Shown here one piece after another: positions 54,106 to 62,380 of a stretch of 64,000 nt of DNA (its first letter is position 1; each line of letters starts with the position of its first letter). The DNA lies in contig JAZKFV010000005.1 in assembly GCA_040386195.1 (NCBI GenBank), forward strand, positions 62,001 to 126,000, in the 5' to 3' direction. The position numbers and the translations under genes are program-made. The stretch comes from JAJTCH01 sp040386195. Lineage in GTDB: Bacteria; Pseudomonadota; Alphaproteobacteria; Rickettsiales; UBA1997. A model generated the notes under the pieces. The model was given only the letters and a program-made list of their open reading frames with translations, did not search any database and was not told where the DNA came from.

Positions 54106-55047
54106 ATGTCTAAAAATAAACTAAAATCCGCAGCAAAAAAAGTTGTTAAAAAAAATAACCAAATGCAATTCATGTCTCAAAAATCCGGCTTTCTGGGCAT
54201 TGAGGAAAAATATTTAAACAAGCCCGAAGATGCCAAAGTTGTGGTCGTTCCTTTTGGTTTGGAAGCATCAGTGAGCTATGGCGGCGGCACCAAAACTGGA
54301 CCGGCGGCGATCATCAAAGCTTCGCATCAAGTTGAATTATTCGACGAAGAACATATGAAAGAAGTTTATCGCGATTTTGGAGTTGCCACTTTAAAAGCAG
54401 TGCCAATGCCAAAAAAAATCACCGCCGCTTTGGATCAGCTTGAATCAATCACCCAAAGCATTTTAGATGCGGATAAATTTCCATTAATTTTAGGCGGCGA
54501 ACATTCAATCACCATCGGCTCAATTCGTCCTTTCGTCAAAAAATATCCTAATCTTGCTATCTTACATTTCGATGCTCACGCCGATTTGCGCGACGGTTAT
54601 GACGGCGAGCCCAACTCTCACGCCTCAGCCTTGCGCCGCGTTATGGACAATCAAATTTCCACGCTAATTTCTTGCGGCATTCGCAATATTTCGGCTGGCG
54701 AAATTCCTTATTTACAAGCCAATAAAGATCGCATCAAAATCTATTGGGGCAAAGATCGCGAAGATTGGAACATTGAAGAAATCGTCAAACCATTAAAAGG
54801 TCGCCCAGTATTTTTAACCTTCGATTTAGACGGCTTCGACTCCAGCCTAATGCAAGCCACCGGCACGCCAGAACCGGGTGGAATTTTCTGGAACGACGCC
54901 ATCAAAATCATCCGCGCCGCCGCCAAAATCTCTAACATTGTCGGCGCCGATGTGGTTGAACTAGCACCAATCAAACAATTCCACTCCTGCGATTTTTTAG
55001 CCGCAAAATTATGCTATAAAATTTTGGGTTATGCTTTGAAAATTTAG
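54106..55047 (+). CDS. speB: Agmatinase / arginase-family ureohydrolase
   Basis: The 313-residue ureohydrolase carries all manganese motifs: GGEHSIT (His ligand), LHFDAHADLRDGYDG (Asp-His-Asp set), SHASALRRV and TFDLDGFDSSLMQATGTPEPGG. It is closest to agmatinases, which form putrescine, though guanidinobutyrase or formiminoglutamase cannot be excluded. A lysine-rich 15-residue N-terminal stretch precedes the core. The last 80 nt of the gene recur at 55806-55897 with about 5% divergence, evidence of a rearranged locus downstream. Confidence 0.88.
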   Translation: MSKNKLKSAAKKVVKKNNQMQFMSQKSGFLGIEEKYLNKPEDAKVVVVPFGLEASVSYGGGTKTGPAAIIKASHQVELFDEEHMKEVYRDFGVATLKAVPMPKKITAALDQLESITQSILDADKFPLILGGEHSITIGSIRPFVKKYPNLAILHFDAHADLRDGYDGEPNSHASALRRVMDNQISTLISCGIRNISAGEIPYLQANKDRIKIYWGKDREDWNIEEIVKPLKGRPVFLTFDLDGFDSSLMQATGTPEPGGIFWNDAIKIIRAAAKISNIVGADVVELAPIKQFHSCDFLAAKLCYKILGYALKI

Positions 55048-55052
55048 AAATA

Positions 55053-55097
55053 TTGACTTTATTATAGACACAAATATAGTCATAATTATAACCATAT
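55053..55097 (+). promoter_or_regulatory. Promoter and operator of the Phd-VapC module
   Basis: TTGACT (55053-55058), 16-nt spacer and TATAGT (55075-55080) form a good promoter. An imperfect 24-bp palindrome at 55074-55097, centred on ATAATTAT with 10 of 12 base pairs, overlaps the -10 box. Phd-type antitoxins bind such sites to repress their own operon. It is 24 nt upstream of the antitoxin ATG. Confidence 0.6.
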
Positions 55098-55121
55098 TCT
55101 AAACTAGAAATAATTATCAAA

Positions 55122-55373
55122 ATGATAACTGCAAATATTAACGAAGTAAAAGCCAAGCTTTCTTATTATCTAAACCTTGCCACAGAAAGTGGCGAGAGAA
55201 TTACGATCTGCAATCATAATACTCCGGTGGCTGAAATTAGGGCGATTGCACCAGTTAAGAAAAGCAAAATAAAATTGGGAGTTTGTAAAGAAAAAATTGT
55301 TTTACCAAAAAATTTTAATAGAACTTCTAAAGAAATTATTGACTCTTTTTACACCACAGAAAAATTTAAATAA
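55122..55373 (+). CDS. Phd/YefM-family antitoxin
   Basis: The 83-residue protein has the Phd N-terminal fold: TANINEVKAKLSYYLNLATE and GERITICNHNTPVAEIRAI, followed by a flexible basic segment and a helical tail (RTSKEIIDSFYTTEKFK) that would cover the toxin. It is 2 nt upstream of a PIN-domain gene, giving a typical antitoxin-toxin operon. It should also repress the module through the palindrome upstream. Confidence 0.9.
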   Translation: MITANINEVKAKLSYYLNLATESGERITICNHNTPVAEIRAIAPVKKSKIKLGVCKEKIVLPKNFNRTSKEIIDSFYTTEKFK

Positions 55374-55375
55374 TT

Positions 55376-55768
55376 ATGCAATATTTACTGGATACTTGTG
55401 TCTATCTTTGGGCAATAACCAATAACCGTGATAAACTTTCAAAAAAGGTTTTAGAGGTTTTATTGAATAGCGATAATGAAATATTTGTTAGCATAATTTC
55501 ACAATTTGAAACCACTATAAAACATTCTAAACATCAAATTGAAAATCTATCCCGCCCTGTCATTGAATATTATAAACAACAAAGAATTATCAGCGGAATT
55601 GAGCTTTTGAATTTAAAACAAGAAGATATTGAAGTGGTCAGCAAATTACCGCCAATTCACAACGATCCTTTTGACAGGCTTTTAATTGCCCAAGCAATTA
55701 ATAACGGCATGACGATTATTTCTCCGGATTCTCAATTTTCTAAATATCCAGTCCGATTAATAAATTAA
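55376..55768 (+). CDS. PIN-domain toxin (VapC-like RNase)
   Basis: The 130-residue PIN protein starts MQYLLDTCVYLWAITNN (first metal Asp), has FETTIKH (Glu), HNDPFDRLLIAQAINNG (conserved Asp) and a final SPDSQFSKYPV (Asp). These acidic residues bind Mg and cut RNA in VapC toxins. The pattern is complete, so the toxin should be active when free. The stop is followed at once by a fragment of tmk (55770), the first sign of the rearranged junction. Confidence 0.9.
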   Translation: MQYLLDTCVYLWAITNNRDKLSKKVLEVLLNSDNEIFVSIISQFETTIKHSKHQIENLSRPVIEYYKQQRIISGIELLNLKQEDIEVVSKLPPIHNDPFDRLLIAQAINNGMTIISPDSQFSKYPVRLIN

Positions 55769-55769
55769 A

Positions 55770-55806
55770 ATGAGCAAATTCATAACTTTTGAAGGAATTG
55801 AAGGCA
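55770..55806 (+). pseudogene. tmk 5' fragment (duplicated)
   Basis: These 37 nt, from the ATG, are identical to the first 37 nt of the intact tmk at 57231-57267. The upstream AAATTAAA is also shared. The copy breaks off just before the P-loop codons and joins directly to speB 3' sequence. It encodes only about 12 tmk residues. Confidence 0.93.
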
Positions 55807-55897
55807 ACTAGCACCAATCAAACAATTCCATTCCTGCAATTTTTTAGCGGCAAAATTATGCTATAAAATTTTGGGTTATGCTTTAAAAGGAAAGTAA
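55806..55897 (+). pseudogene. speB 3' fragment (duplicated, diverged)
   Basis: About 80 nt match 54959 onward of intact speB with four substitutions (three synonymous, one Asp to Asn) and then differ in the last codons. The copy encodes LAPIKQFHSCNFLAAK and onward to its own stop (KGK in place of KI). The mostly synonymous changes suggest it was part of a functional allele from a related strain rather than a decayed duplicate. Confidence 0.9.
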
Positions 55898-55931
55898 ATT
55901 TTTTTAATAACTTCAATAAATCACCACATTT

Positions 55932-56774
55932 ATGACCAAATCAATCACCGTAAAAAACCTCGCAATTAACATTAAAACCAGCAAAGAAAATGATGATTTC
56001 ATTTGCTTGACGGATATGGCAAAATTTAAAGGCGAAGAAACTGGTATAATTATTGCCAATTGGCTCACCACTAAATTTACCATACAATTTTTAGGAATTT
56101 GGGAAGAGATGTATAATCCAAATTTTAATCTTATGGAATTCCATAAGATTAAAAACGAAGTTGGCTCAAATGGCTTTATTATTTCCTCTTCAAAATGGAT
56201 TAACGCAACTAACGCAATTGGAATTCGCTCAAGTGCCGGCAGATATGGCGGCACATTTGCCCACAAAGATATTGCTTTTGAATTTGCTAGTTGGCTTTCA
56301 CCAGAGTTCAAACTTTATCTCATTAAAGAATTTCAGCGACTCAAGGAACAAGAAAAACAAACTATTTATTCTTTGGAATGGCAAATAAAAAGAAGCCTTG
56401 CCAAAACCAATTATAAAATTCATACCAATTCAATTGCTAAAAAATTGAAGGGAAAAGATTTAGCTAAATGGCAAGAAAACTTAATTTACGCCAGCGAAGC
56501 TGATATGATTAACTTAATTTTATGGGGCAAAACCGCCAAAGAATGGGAAATGGAAAACCCAAATGAATTCAAAAAAGGTTTTAATATGCGCGATATGGCA
56601 GATATAACCGATTTAATTGTTCTATCTAATTTAGAAACCTTAAATGCCAGATTTATTGACGAAGGCAGAAGCAGAAAAGAGCGCTCTCAAACTCTTTTAG
56701 AAATTGCTGAGGATCAAAAAAATACTATTGCCAAAAATTTTTCATCAGGAAATTTAAAAGAACTTGGTCTATGA
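55932..56774 (+). CDS. KilA-N domain protein
   Basis: The 280-residue protein has an N-terminal KilA-N DNA-binding domain (ICLTDMAKFKGEETGIIIANW, then KWINATNAIG, RYGGTFAHKDIAFEFASWLSP, EFKLYLIKEFQRLK). The C-terminal half (about 150-280) is helical and basic, with a conserved-looking KELGL end. KilA-N proteins are common in phages and in bacterial accessory islands, and their role is usually unclear. It overlaps the following GNAT by 4 nt (ATGA), so both form one unit, here inserted between speB and tmk. Confidence 0.88.
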   Translation: MTKSITVKNLAINIKTSKENDDFICLTDMAKFKGEETGIIIANWLTTKFTIQFLGIWEEMYNPNFNLMEFHKIKNEVGSNGFIISSSKWINATNAIGIRSSAGRYGGTFAHKDIAFEFASWLSPEFKLYLIKEFQRLKEQEKQTIYSLEWQIKRSLAKTNYKIHTNSIAKKLKGKDLAKWQENLIYASEADMINLILWGKTAKEWEMENPNEFKKGFNMRDMADITDLIVLSNLETLNARFIDEGRSRKERSQTLLEIAEDQKNTIAKNFSSGNLKELGL

Positions 56775-57229
56775 ACAAAATTAAAACTAGGCGCACAACC
56801 AATAAAGACGCCAATTTAGTTGCTCCACTTTTTGATTCTTATCGCCAATTTTATGGACAAAAAGCGGATTTAAAATTGGCTAAGAAATTTATTTCTGACA
56901 GACTAAAAAATAAACAATCGATTATTTTTATTGCCTTTTTAGAGCAACAAGCAGTTGGATTTGTGCAGCTTTATCCTTCTTTTTCTTCGGTTGCCGCGCA
57001 AAAGATTTTGGTTTTGAATGATTTATATGTTGCGGCTGAAGCTAGAAAATTAGGCGCTGCGAAAGCTTTGATGAATAGAGCAAAAGATTACGCGCTGAAA
57101 AACAAATTCAAAAGATTGAGCCTTGCAACTGCAAAAAATAATTTAACGGCGCAGTCTTTATATCAATCGCTTGGCTATAAAATTGATCAAAATTATGATC
57201 ATTATTCTTTAGAAATTACAAAAAATTAA
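56771..57229 (+). CDS. GNAT family N-acetyltransferase
   Basis: The 152-residue protein shows the GNAT fold: RRTTNKDANLVAPLFDSYRQF start, VLNDLYVAAEARKLGAAKAL (acetyl-CoA loop with R/KxxGxA), and a C-terminal AKNNLTAQSLYQSLGY. It could be a stress or toxin-type acetyltransferase, but no antitoxin partner with a recognisable fold precedes it: the 5' neighbour is the KilA-N protein. The stop is 1 nt before the tmk ATG. Confidence 0.85.
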   Translation: MNKIKTRRTTNKDANLVAPLFDSYRQFYGQKADLKLAKKFISDRLKNKQSIIFIAFLEQQAVGFVQLYPSFSSVAAQKILVLNDLYVAAEARKLGAAKALMNRAKDYALKNKFKRLSLATAKNNLTAQSLYQSLGYKIDQNYDHYSLEITKN

Positions 57230-57230
57230 A

Positions 57231-57836
57231 ATGAGCAAATTCATAACTTTTGAAGGAATTGAAGGCAGTGGCAAATCAACTCAGGTGAAGCTTTTGCACC
57301 AATATTTCTTGGAGAAAAATATTGCTGCAATTTTAACCAGAGAACCCGGTGGCAGCAAAGTTGCGGAGGAAATTCGTGGGCTTTTGATTAATGGTGAGAT
57401 TGATAAAATGGATGGAATTTGTGAAACATTACTCAACTTTGCAGCACGCCGTGATCATGTTGAAAAGCTGATTAAACCCGCGCTTGCCAAAGGTGAAATT
57501 GTGATTTGTGATCGCTTTTTTGATTCAACAATTGCTTATCAAAGTTTTGGTCAAAATGTTGATTTAGAAATTATCAAAAATGTGCAAAACGCTGCAATTG
57601 GCGAGTTTGCACCGGATTTAACTTTTCTAATTGATGTTGAAGTTGAAGTGGCTTTTGAGAGAATAAAAACCAGAGCAGATAATAATCGCTATGAAAAAAT
57701 GGATAAAAATTTCCATCAAAAAGTGCGTAAAGGATTTTTAGAAATTACTAAAAATAATCCCCAAAGAATTGTCTTAATTGACGGTAATCAAAGCGCCAAC
57801 GCAATTCAAGATATTATTCGCCCTTATTTAGATTAA
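57231..57836 (+). CDS. tmk: Thymidylate kinase
   Basis: The 201-residue kinase phosphorylates dTMP to dTDP. P-loop FEGIEGSGKSTQVKLL, DR motif (VICDRFFDSTIAYQ) and LIDVEVEVAFERI with the LID region (TRADNNRYE) are complete. Length is normal. Its first 37 nt are duplicated at 55770-55806. It is convergent with the dioxygenase-like gene (stop codons adjacent). Confidence 0.96.
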   Translation: MSKFITFEGIEGSGKSTQVKLLHQYFLEKNIAAILTREPGGSKVAEEIRGLLINGEIDKMDGICETLLNFAARRDHVEKLIKPALAKGEIVICDRFFDSTIAYQSFGQNVDLEIIKNVQNAAIGEFAPDLTFLIDVEVEVAFERIKTRADNNRYEKMDKNFHQKVRKGFLEITKNNPQRIVLIDGNQSANAIQDIIRPYLD

Positions 57837-58520
57837 CTATTTATTCCCAAAATTTTTATATTGCTGCACGCCTTTCATCACAATGTTAAAAGTGGCAATT
57901 TTAGTGGATTTGCTGTTGAAAATATCAGTGAGGCGAACCTTGGCGGTGAGCAGCTTGCGGTCTTGATCGCTGTAAGATAAATATTCATAATCCAAATCAT
58001 TTTTCGGATGATTTTCAAAATACATTTCGGTTTCTAACTTGCCAAATTTTGGATGATAAACATTAAAATTAATGTGCGGCGCGCGGTTTAAATAAAAGCC
58101 CGGAACGATGGTGACAAAAAAATAATTTCCCAAATTATCAGTTATAGTTCGTCCCGACATATTAAAATTTCTATCCACCAAATCGCTGTTATCAATAAGC
58201 AAAGTTTGATATTTGCCAGCTGAATTAGTTTGCCAAATTTCAATAATTGCATTGTCAATTGGCAGCCCGAATGAATCAGTGAGCGTTCCTTGCACAAAAA
58301 GCATTTCTCCAAAAGCTGCATAAAATGAACCAGTTTTTTGAATCAAATTATTGGTGGTGTTGAATTTTTCTGGCATTGACAGATCGGCGGAGAAAAGTCT
58401 GGTCGGTGTTGGCGGTTTGGGATCAAAAAGTTCGTTAGTTACTTTTTGTCCAGCAAAAGAACTTGAGGTGAAAAGCGATAATAGCAGAATAAAAATGGCT
58501 AAAATTCTAATTGGCAGCAC
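57837..58520 (-). CDS. Secreted intradiol dioxygenase-like protein
   Basis: The 227-residue protein has a signal peptide (LPIRILAIFILLLSLFTSSS, cleaved near SFA-G) and a protocatechuate-3,4-dioxygenase-like beta domain: FVQGTLTDSFGLPIDNAIIE, IWQTNSAGKYQ, TDNLGNYFFVTIVPGFY and RAPHINFNVYHPKFG. The two Tyr ligands (GKY, PGFY) and one His (PHI) of the usual Fe(III) site are visible, but the second His of HxH is Asn (HIN). Enzymatic activity on catechols is therefore uncertain. It may be a periplasmic or surface protein with the same fold. Confidence 0.8.
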   Translation of the reverse strand: MLPIRILAIFILLLSLFTSSSFAGQKVTNELFDPKPPTPTRLFSADLSMPEKFNTTNNLIQKTGSFYAAFGEMLFVQGTLTDSFGLPIDNAIIEIWQTNSAGKYQTLLIDNSDLVDRNFNMSGRTITDNLGNYFFVTIVPGFYLNRAPHINFNVYHPKFGKLETEMYFENHPKNDLDYEYLSYSDQDRKLLTAKVRLTDIFNSKSTKIATFNIVMKGVQQYKNFGNK

Positions 58521-58597
58521 TGGATAATTAACTTGATAATGGACTATTAATCAGGAACAATAAATTCTCTATTTTTTACAAAAAAGCAATCCAATTT

Positions 58598-61456
58598 ATG
58601 TCCCAAACTCACAAAAATAAAATCGCCCTTATTGATGGTTATGGCTTTGTCTTTCGTGCTTTTCACTCATTACCACCACTCACCAGAGCTGATGGAACGC
58701 CAGTTGGCGCGGTTTATGGTTTTACCAATATGCTCATCAAACTTTTGGCAAATTTGCAAGTTAGCCACATTGCGGTGGTTTTTGATTCAGGCAGCAAAAC
58801 TTTTCGCAACGATATGTATCCAGCTTACAAAGCTAATCGCCCGCCTTGTCCGCCAGAATTAATTCCCCAATTTCCAATTGTTCGCGAAGTGGCTGAAGCC
58901 TTGAATTTAGCAATTCTAGAACGGGTTGGTTTTGAAGCTGACGATTTAATTGCCACAGTTGCCAAACAAGCCAGCCGTGAAAATTTTGAAGTTTTGATTG
59001 TCTCTTCCGATAAAGATTTGATGCAGCTAGTTGACGGACAAGTGCAAATGTATGACGCGCTGAAAAATAAAATGATTGGCGAAAAAGAAGTTGAAGAGAA
59101 ATTTTTTGTTAAACCAACTCAAGTTTTAGATGTTTTATCATTAATGGGTGATGCTTCTGATAACGTTCCTGGCGTGCGCGGAATTGGGCCTAAAACTGCT
59201 GCGGAATTAATTAATCAATATCAAACTTTGGAAAATTTGTTTGAACATCTACACGAAATCAAACAAGAAAAACGCCGGCAAATGCTAGTTGAAGGCGTAG
59301 AAAAAGCTAAACTTTCCAAACAGCTAATCACCTTGTGCGAAACTGTTCCGGTTTCAGATAATTTAAATGATTATTTATTGCAAAATATTGATGGTAGAAA
59401 ATTGATGAATTTTTTGGAGAAGCAAGGCTTTAGAGCTTTGGTTTCCAAGGTTAAGAAGGATTTTAATGTAGAAGATGAAGTAAAAAATGATGCTGATTTA
59501 TTTGCAAATTCAAATGATCCTCAAATTGCGCCGCCACAAAAATCAGAACCAACTTCCGCCACTAATTCCAATATTCGCCAGAATGACAACGGAGTGTGGA
59601 ATGAGGTTAAAAAAATTATCATTAGCAACATTTCCGAGCTCAAAACTCTTTTGCAAATCGCAACTGAAAACGGCAATTTAATCATAGATTTTGCATTTGA
59701 ACAAGGCGAACCAAAAGCTGTGATTCTTAGCTTTGCAGCAGATTCAAATTCACTAAAAGAAATTTTTTATACAACAATTATTGATGAAAAAAACCACGAT
59801 TCTGACGGAGATTTATTTGCAGTAAAAACAGAAAAAACTGCTGAGATTGGTTTAAAACTGGCGGATTTAATGGCGGAATTAACGCCGATTTTGCTTGATG
59901 AATCGGTAAATAAAATTGGTTATAAAGTTAAAGATTTGGAGAAATATTTACTAACGACTTACGACTTACGACTTACGACTAGCTTTAGCGACATCGCTTT
60001 GATGGCTTATGTACTAAATTCTAGCGAAAATAAAACCGATTTAGATGTTTTAGTTGCTGATAATTTGAGTGATGAAACTGCTGGAGATTTTTCACAAAAT
60101 TGTCAGGATCTAGAAAAAAATAAAACGCCCGAAGCCTTTGCTGACGCGGATAAAAAGCTTCAATTTTATTGTTTTAAAAATTATGCAATTTGGAAAATTT
60201 ATAAAATTTTAAAACAAAGGATCTTCACTGAAAAATTAAACAATGTTTATTATTGCTTTGAAAAACCTTTGATCAAAGTGCTGGCGACTATTGAAAATAA
60301 TGGCATTGCAGTCGATGAAATTAAACTCAAAGAATTATCAATTTATTTTGATGAGCAAATAAAAAATCTGACTAAAGAAATTTATGAGCTGGCGGGAGAA
60401 GAAGTAAATATTGGTTCACCAAAACAATTAGCCCATATTTTATTTGAGAAACTAAGTTTAAAAACTGGCAAAAAATCGAGCAAAACCGGAGCATTTTCAA
60501 CCAATTCAGAAGTGCTTGAAGAGCTTGATTTGGAAGGGCATTTGATTGCTGGAAAAATTTTGGAATGGCGCCATTTTTCGAAATTAAAAAGCACTTATGC
60601 TGACGCTTTGCAAAGTGCCATCAATCCAAAAACCAAAAGAATTCACACTACATTTTCTAACATTTCCACCTCAACTGGCAGGCTTAGTTCCAATAATCCG
60701 AACTTACAAAATATTCCAATCAGAAGCGAGGAAGGCAGAAAAATTCGTAGCGCTTTTGTGGCGGCAAAAGGCAATAAATTAATCTCAGCGGATTATTCTC
60801 AAATTGAGCTGCGCGTGCTGGCAGATATTGCTGGTATTGACACTTTGAAACAAGCATTTTTGCACGATAAAGATATTCACGCTATCACCGCCGCACAAGT
60901 TTTTGGTGTTGATGAAAATGCAGTTGATAAAGAAATGCGCCGCAAAGCAAAAGCGATAAATTTTGGAATTATCTACGGAATTAGCGCTTTTGGGCTGGCA
61001 AAACAATTGAAAATTGCCAGAGGCGATGCCGCAAAATATATTGAAGAATATTTTAAAACCTATCCGGGAATTCAAAAATATATGCACAAATATCAAGATT
61101 TGGCGCGGCAAAATGGCTTTGTGGAAACGATCATTGGCAGAAAATGTTTTATTCCAACTATCAATAGCAAAAATCCAACTTTGAAAGGTTTGGCAGAAAG
61201 ATTAGCAATCAACGCCCCAATTCAAGGCAGCGCCGCGGATATTATCAAAAAAGCTATGATTGATTTTGATTTGGTTTTGCGCGAACAAAAATTGCACAGC
61301 AAAATGGTTTTACAAGTTCACGATGAACTTTTAATTGAAGCGCCGGAAAATGAGGTGGAAGCGGTTGCAGCGTTGCTTAAAAAAACTATGGAGAAAGCGG
61401 TTTTACTGGATGTGCCTTTGAAGGTTGATGTTAAAATCACTCAAAGATGGGAATAA
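58598..61456 (+). CDS. polA: DNA polymerase I, probably lacking proofreading
   Basis: The 952-residue protein has the 5'-3' exonuclease domain (LIDGYGFVFRAFHSLPP, GFEADDLIA, SSDKDLMQLVDG, LMGDASDNVPGVRGIGPKTA), a middle 3'-5' exonuclease-like domain (about 340-560) and a polymerase domain with motif A (LISADYSQIELRVLADIAG), motif B (RRKAKAINFGIIYGISAFGL) and motif C (MVLQVHDELLIEAP). In the exonuclease-like part the DxE of motif I reads DFAFE and the second Asp motif reads KVKDLEKY, so catalytic residues seem lost. A CTTACGA array at 59951-59980 lies in this domain in frame. Confidence 0.96.
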   Translation: MSQTHKNKIALIDGYGFVFRAFHSLPPLTRADGTPVGAVYGFTNMLIKLLANLQVSHIAVVFDSGSKTFRNDMYPAYKANRPPCPPELIPQFPIVREVAEALNLAILERVGFEADDLIATVAKQASRENFEVLIVSSDKDLMQLVDGQVQMYDALKNKMIGEKEVEEKFFVKPTQVLDVLSLMGDASDNVPGVRGIGPKTAAELINQYQTLENLFEHLHEIKQEKRRQMLVEGVEKAKLSKQLITLCETVPVSDNLNDYLLQNIDGRKLMNFLEKQGFRALVSKVKKDFNVEDEVKNDADLFANSNDPQIAPPQKSEPTSATNSNIRQNDNGVWNEVKKIIISNISELKTLLQIATENGNLIIDFAFEQGEPKAVILSFAADSNSLKEIFYTTIIDEKNHDSDGDLFAVKTEKTAEIGLKLADLMAELTPILLDESVNKIGYKVKDLEKYLLTTYDLRLTTSFSDIALMAYVLNSSENKTDLDVLVADNLSDETAGDFSQNCQDLEKNKTPEAFADADKKLQFYCFKNYAIWKIYKILKQRIFTEKLNNVYYCFEKPLIKVLATIENNGIAVDEIKLKELSIYFDEQIKNLTKEIYELAGEEVNIGSPKQLAHILFEKLSLKTGKKSSKTGAFSTNSEVLEELDLEGHLIAGKILEWRHFSKLKSTYADALQSAINPKTKRIHTTFSNISTSTGRLSSNNPNLQNIPIRSEEGRKIRSAFVAAKGNKLISADYSQIELRVLADIAGIDTLKQAFLHDKDIHAITAAQVFGVDENAVDKEMRRKAKAINFGIIYGISAFGLAKQLKIARGDAAKYIEEYFKTYPGIQKYMHKYQDLARQNGFVETIIGRKCFIPTINSKNPTLKGLAERLAINAPIQGSAADIIKKAMIDFDLVLREQKLHSKMVLQVHDELLIEAPENEVEAVAALLKKTMEKAVLLDVPLKVDVKITQRWE
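59951..59980. repeat. CTTACGA heptamer array inside polA (family A, copy 7)
   Basis: Four consecutive heptamers (CTAACGA and three CTTACGA) lie in frame in polA, encoding LTTYDLRLTT. They sit between the KVKDLEKY segment and SFSDIALM of the exonuclease-like domain. Confidence 0.88.
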
Positions 61457-61553
61457 CAAGATCGCATTTTGGCTTATTGAATTTATAAGGCTTTTGAACT
61501 AGGTTTGGCTGCCTTGGATAATTTACCTTCCAACAATTAAAATAAATCAACAT

Positions 61554-62348
61554 ATGAAAATCGGAATCATCGGAATCACCGGCAGAATGGGAAAATCGGT
61601 TGCAAAAACTGTTTTGGCTAACGATTTAAATGACATTTCTGCAGGTTTAGTGCGCCTTGGCAGCAATTTGGTTGGCGCAGATATTGGCAAAATTATTGGT
61701 GGTGAAGATTTGGGCGTTAAAGCTACGGATAATTTGGAAGATTTGGTCAAAAATTCAGATGCAATAATTGATTTTTCTAATCCGGAATTATCTTTACAAA
61801 CTGCGGCTTTGGCTTCTAAACACAGTAAAATCTTAATTTCCGGCACAACTGGTTTTAGTGAAGAACAAAAAACTCAGCTTAAAAATTATGCTCAAAATTG
61901 TGTAATAATTTGGTCTTCTAATATGTCAATTGGCGTGAATTTATTGATGAATTTAGCTGAGCAAGTGGCAAGAGTTTTGCATTCAGATTATGATGTTGAG
62001 ATTTTTGAAATGCACCATAGAAACAAAGTGGATGCGCCTTCCGGCACCGCTCTTTCACTTGGCGAAGCGGTTGCGCGCGGCAGAAATTTAGATTTCGGCG
62101 AAGTGTGTCGCAAAACCAGAGAAGGAATTGTGGGCAAAAGAGCTGAAAATGAAATTGGCTTTTGCGCATTGCGCGGCGGCGATGTGATTGGCGATCACTC
62201 AGTTATTTTTGCTGGAACTGGCGAACGAGTTGAGCTAACTCACAAAGCTTCAAACCGCGATATTTACGCCGTTGGTGCACTTCGCGCTGCAATCTGGGCG
62301 GAAGGAAAACCGCAAGGATTTTACACTATGCAAGATGTGCTTAAATAA
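61554..62348 (+). CDS. dapB: 4-hydroxy-tetrahydrodipicolinate reductase
   Basis: DapB acts in lysine/DAP synthesis. The 264-residue protein has the nucleotide motif IGITGRMGKSVAK, SGTTGFSEEQ, SNMSIGVN and the signature EMHHRNKVDAPSGTALSLGE with the catalytic His and Lys. With dapD at 29 kb and murE at 42 kb it supports DAP-type peptidoglycan. The stop codon forms the left end of an AT-rich repeat that runs into the tilS start. Confidence 0.96.
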   Translation: MKIGIIGITGRMGKSVAKTVLANDLNDISAGLVRLGSNLVGADIGKIIGGEDLGVKATDNLEDLVKNSDAIIDFSNPELSLQTAALASKHSKILISGTTGFSEEQKTQLKNYAQNCVIIWSSNMSIGVNLLMNLAEQVARVLHSDYDVEIFEMHHRNKVDAPSGTALSLGEAVARGRNLDFGEVCRKTREGIVGKRAENEIGFCALRGGDVIGDHSVIFAGTGERVELTHKASNRDIYAVGALRAAIWAEGKPQGFYTMQDVLK

Positions 62349-62380
62349 TGATTAATGACTAATGATTAATTATTAATGAT
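62346..62380. repeat. AT-rich TAATGATTAATGACT repeat (family D, copy 2)
   Basis: About 35 nt of TAATGATTAATGACTAATG and TTAATTATTAATG units. It starts on the dapB TAA and includes the ATG of tilS (62376-62378). Similar to 7853-7893 just upstream of yajQ. Confidence 0.4.

Noticed and set aside
55932..57229. KilA-N plus GNAT as a prophage remnant or a new defence system
   Set aside because: No phage structural, integrase or lysis genes are near. Two genes alone and the allele-join scar do not support a defence function, so I report only the rearrangement.
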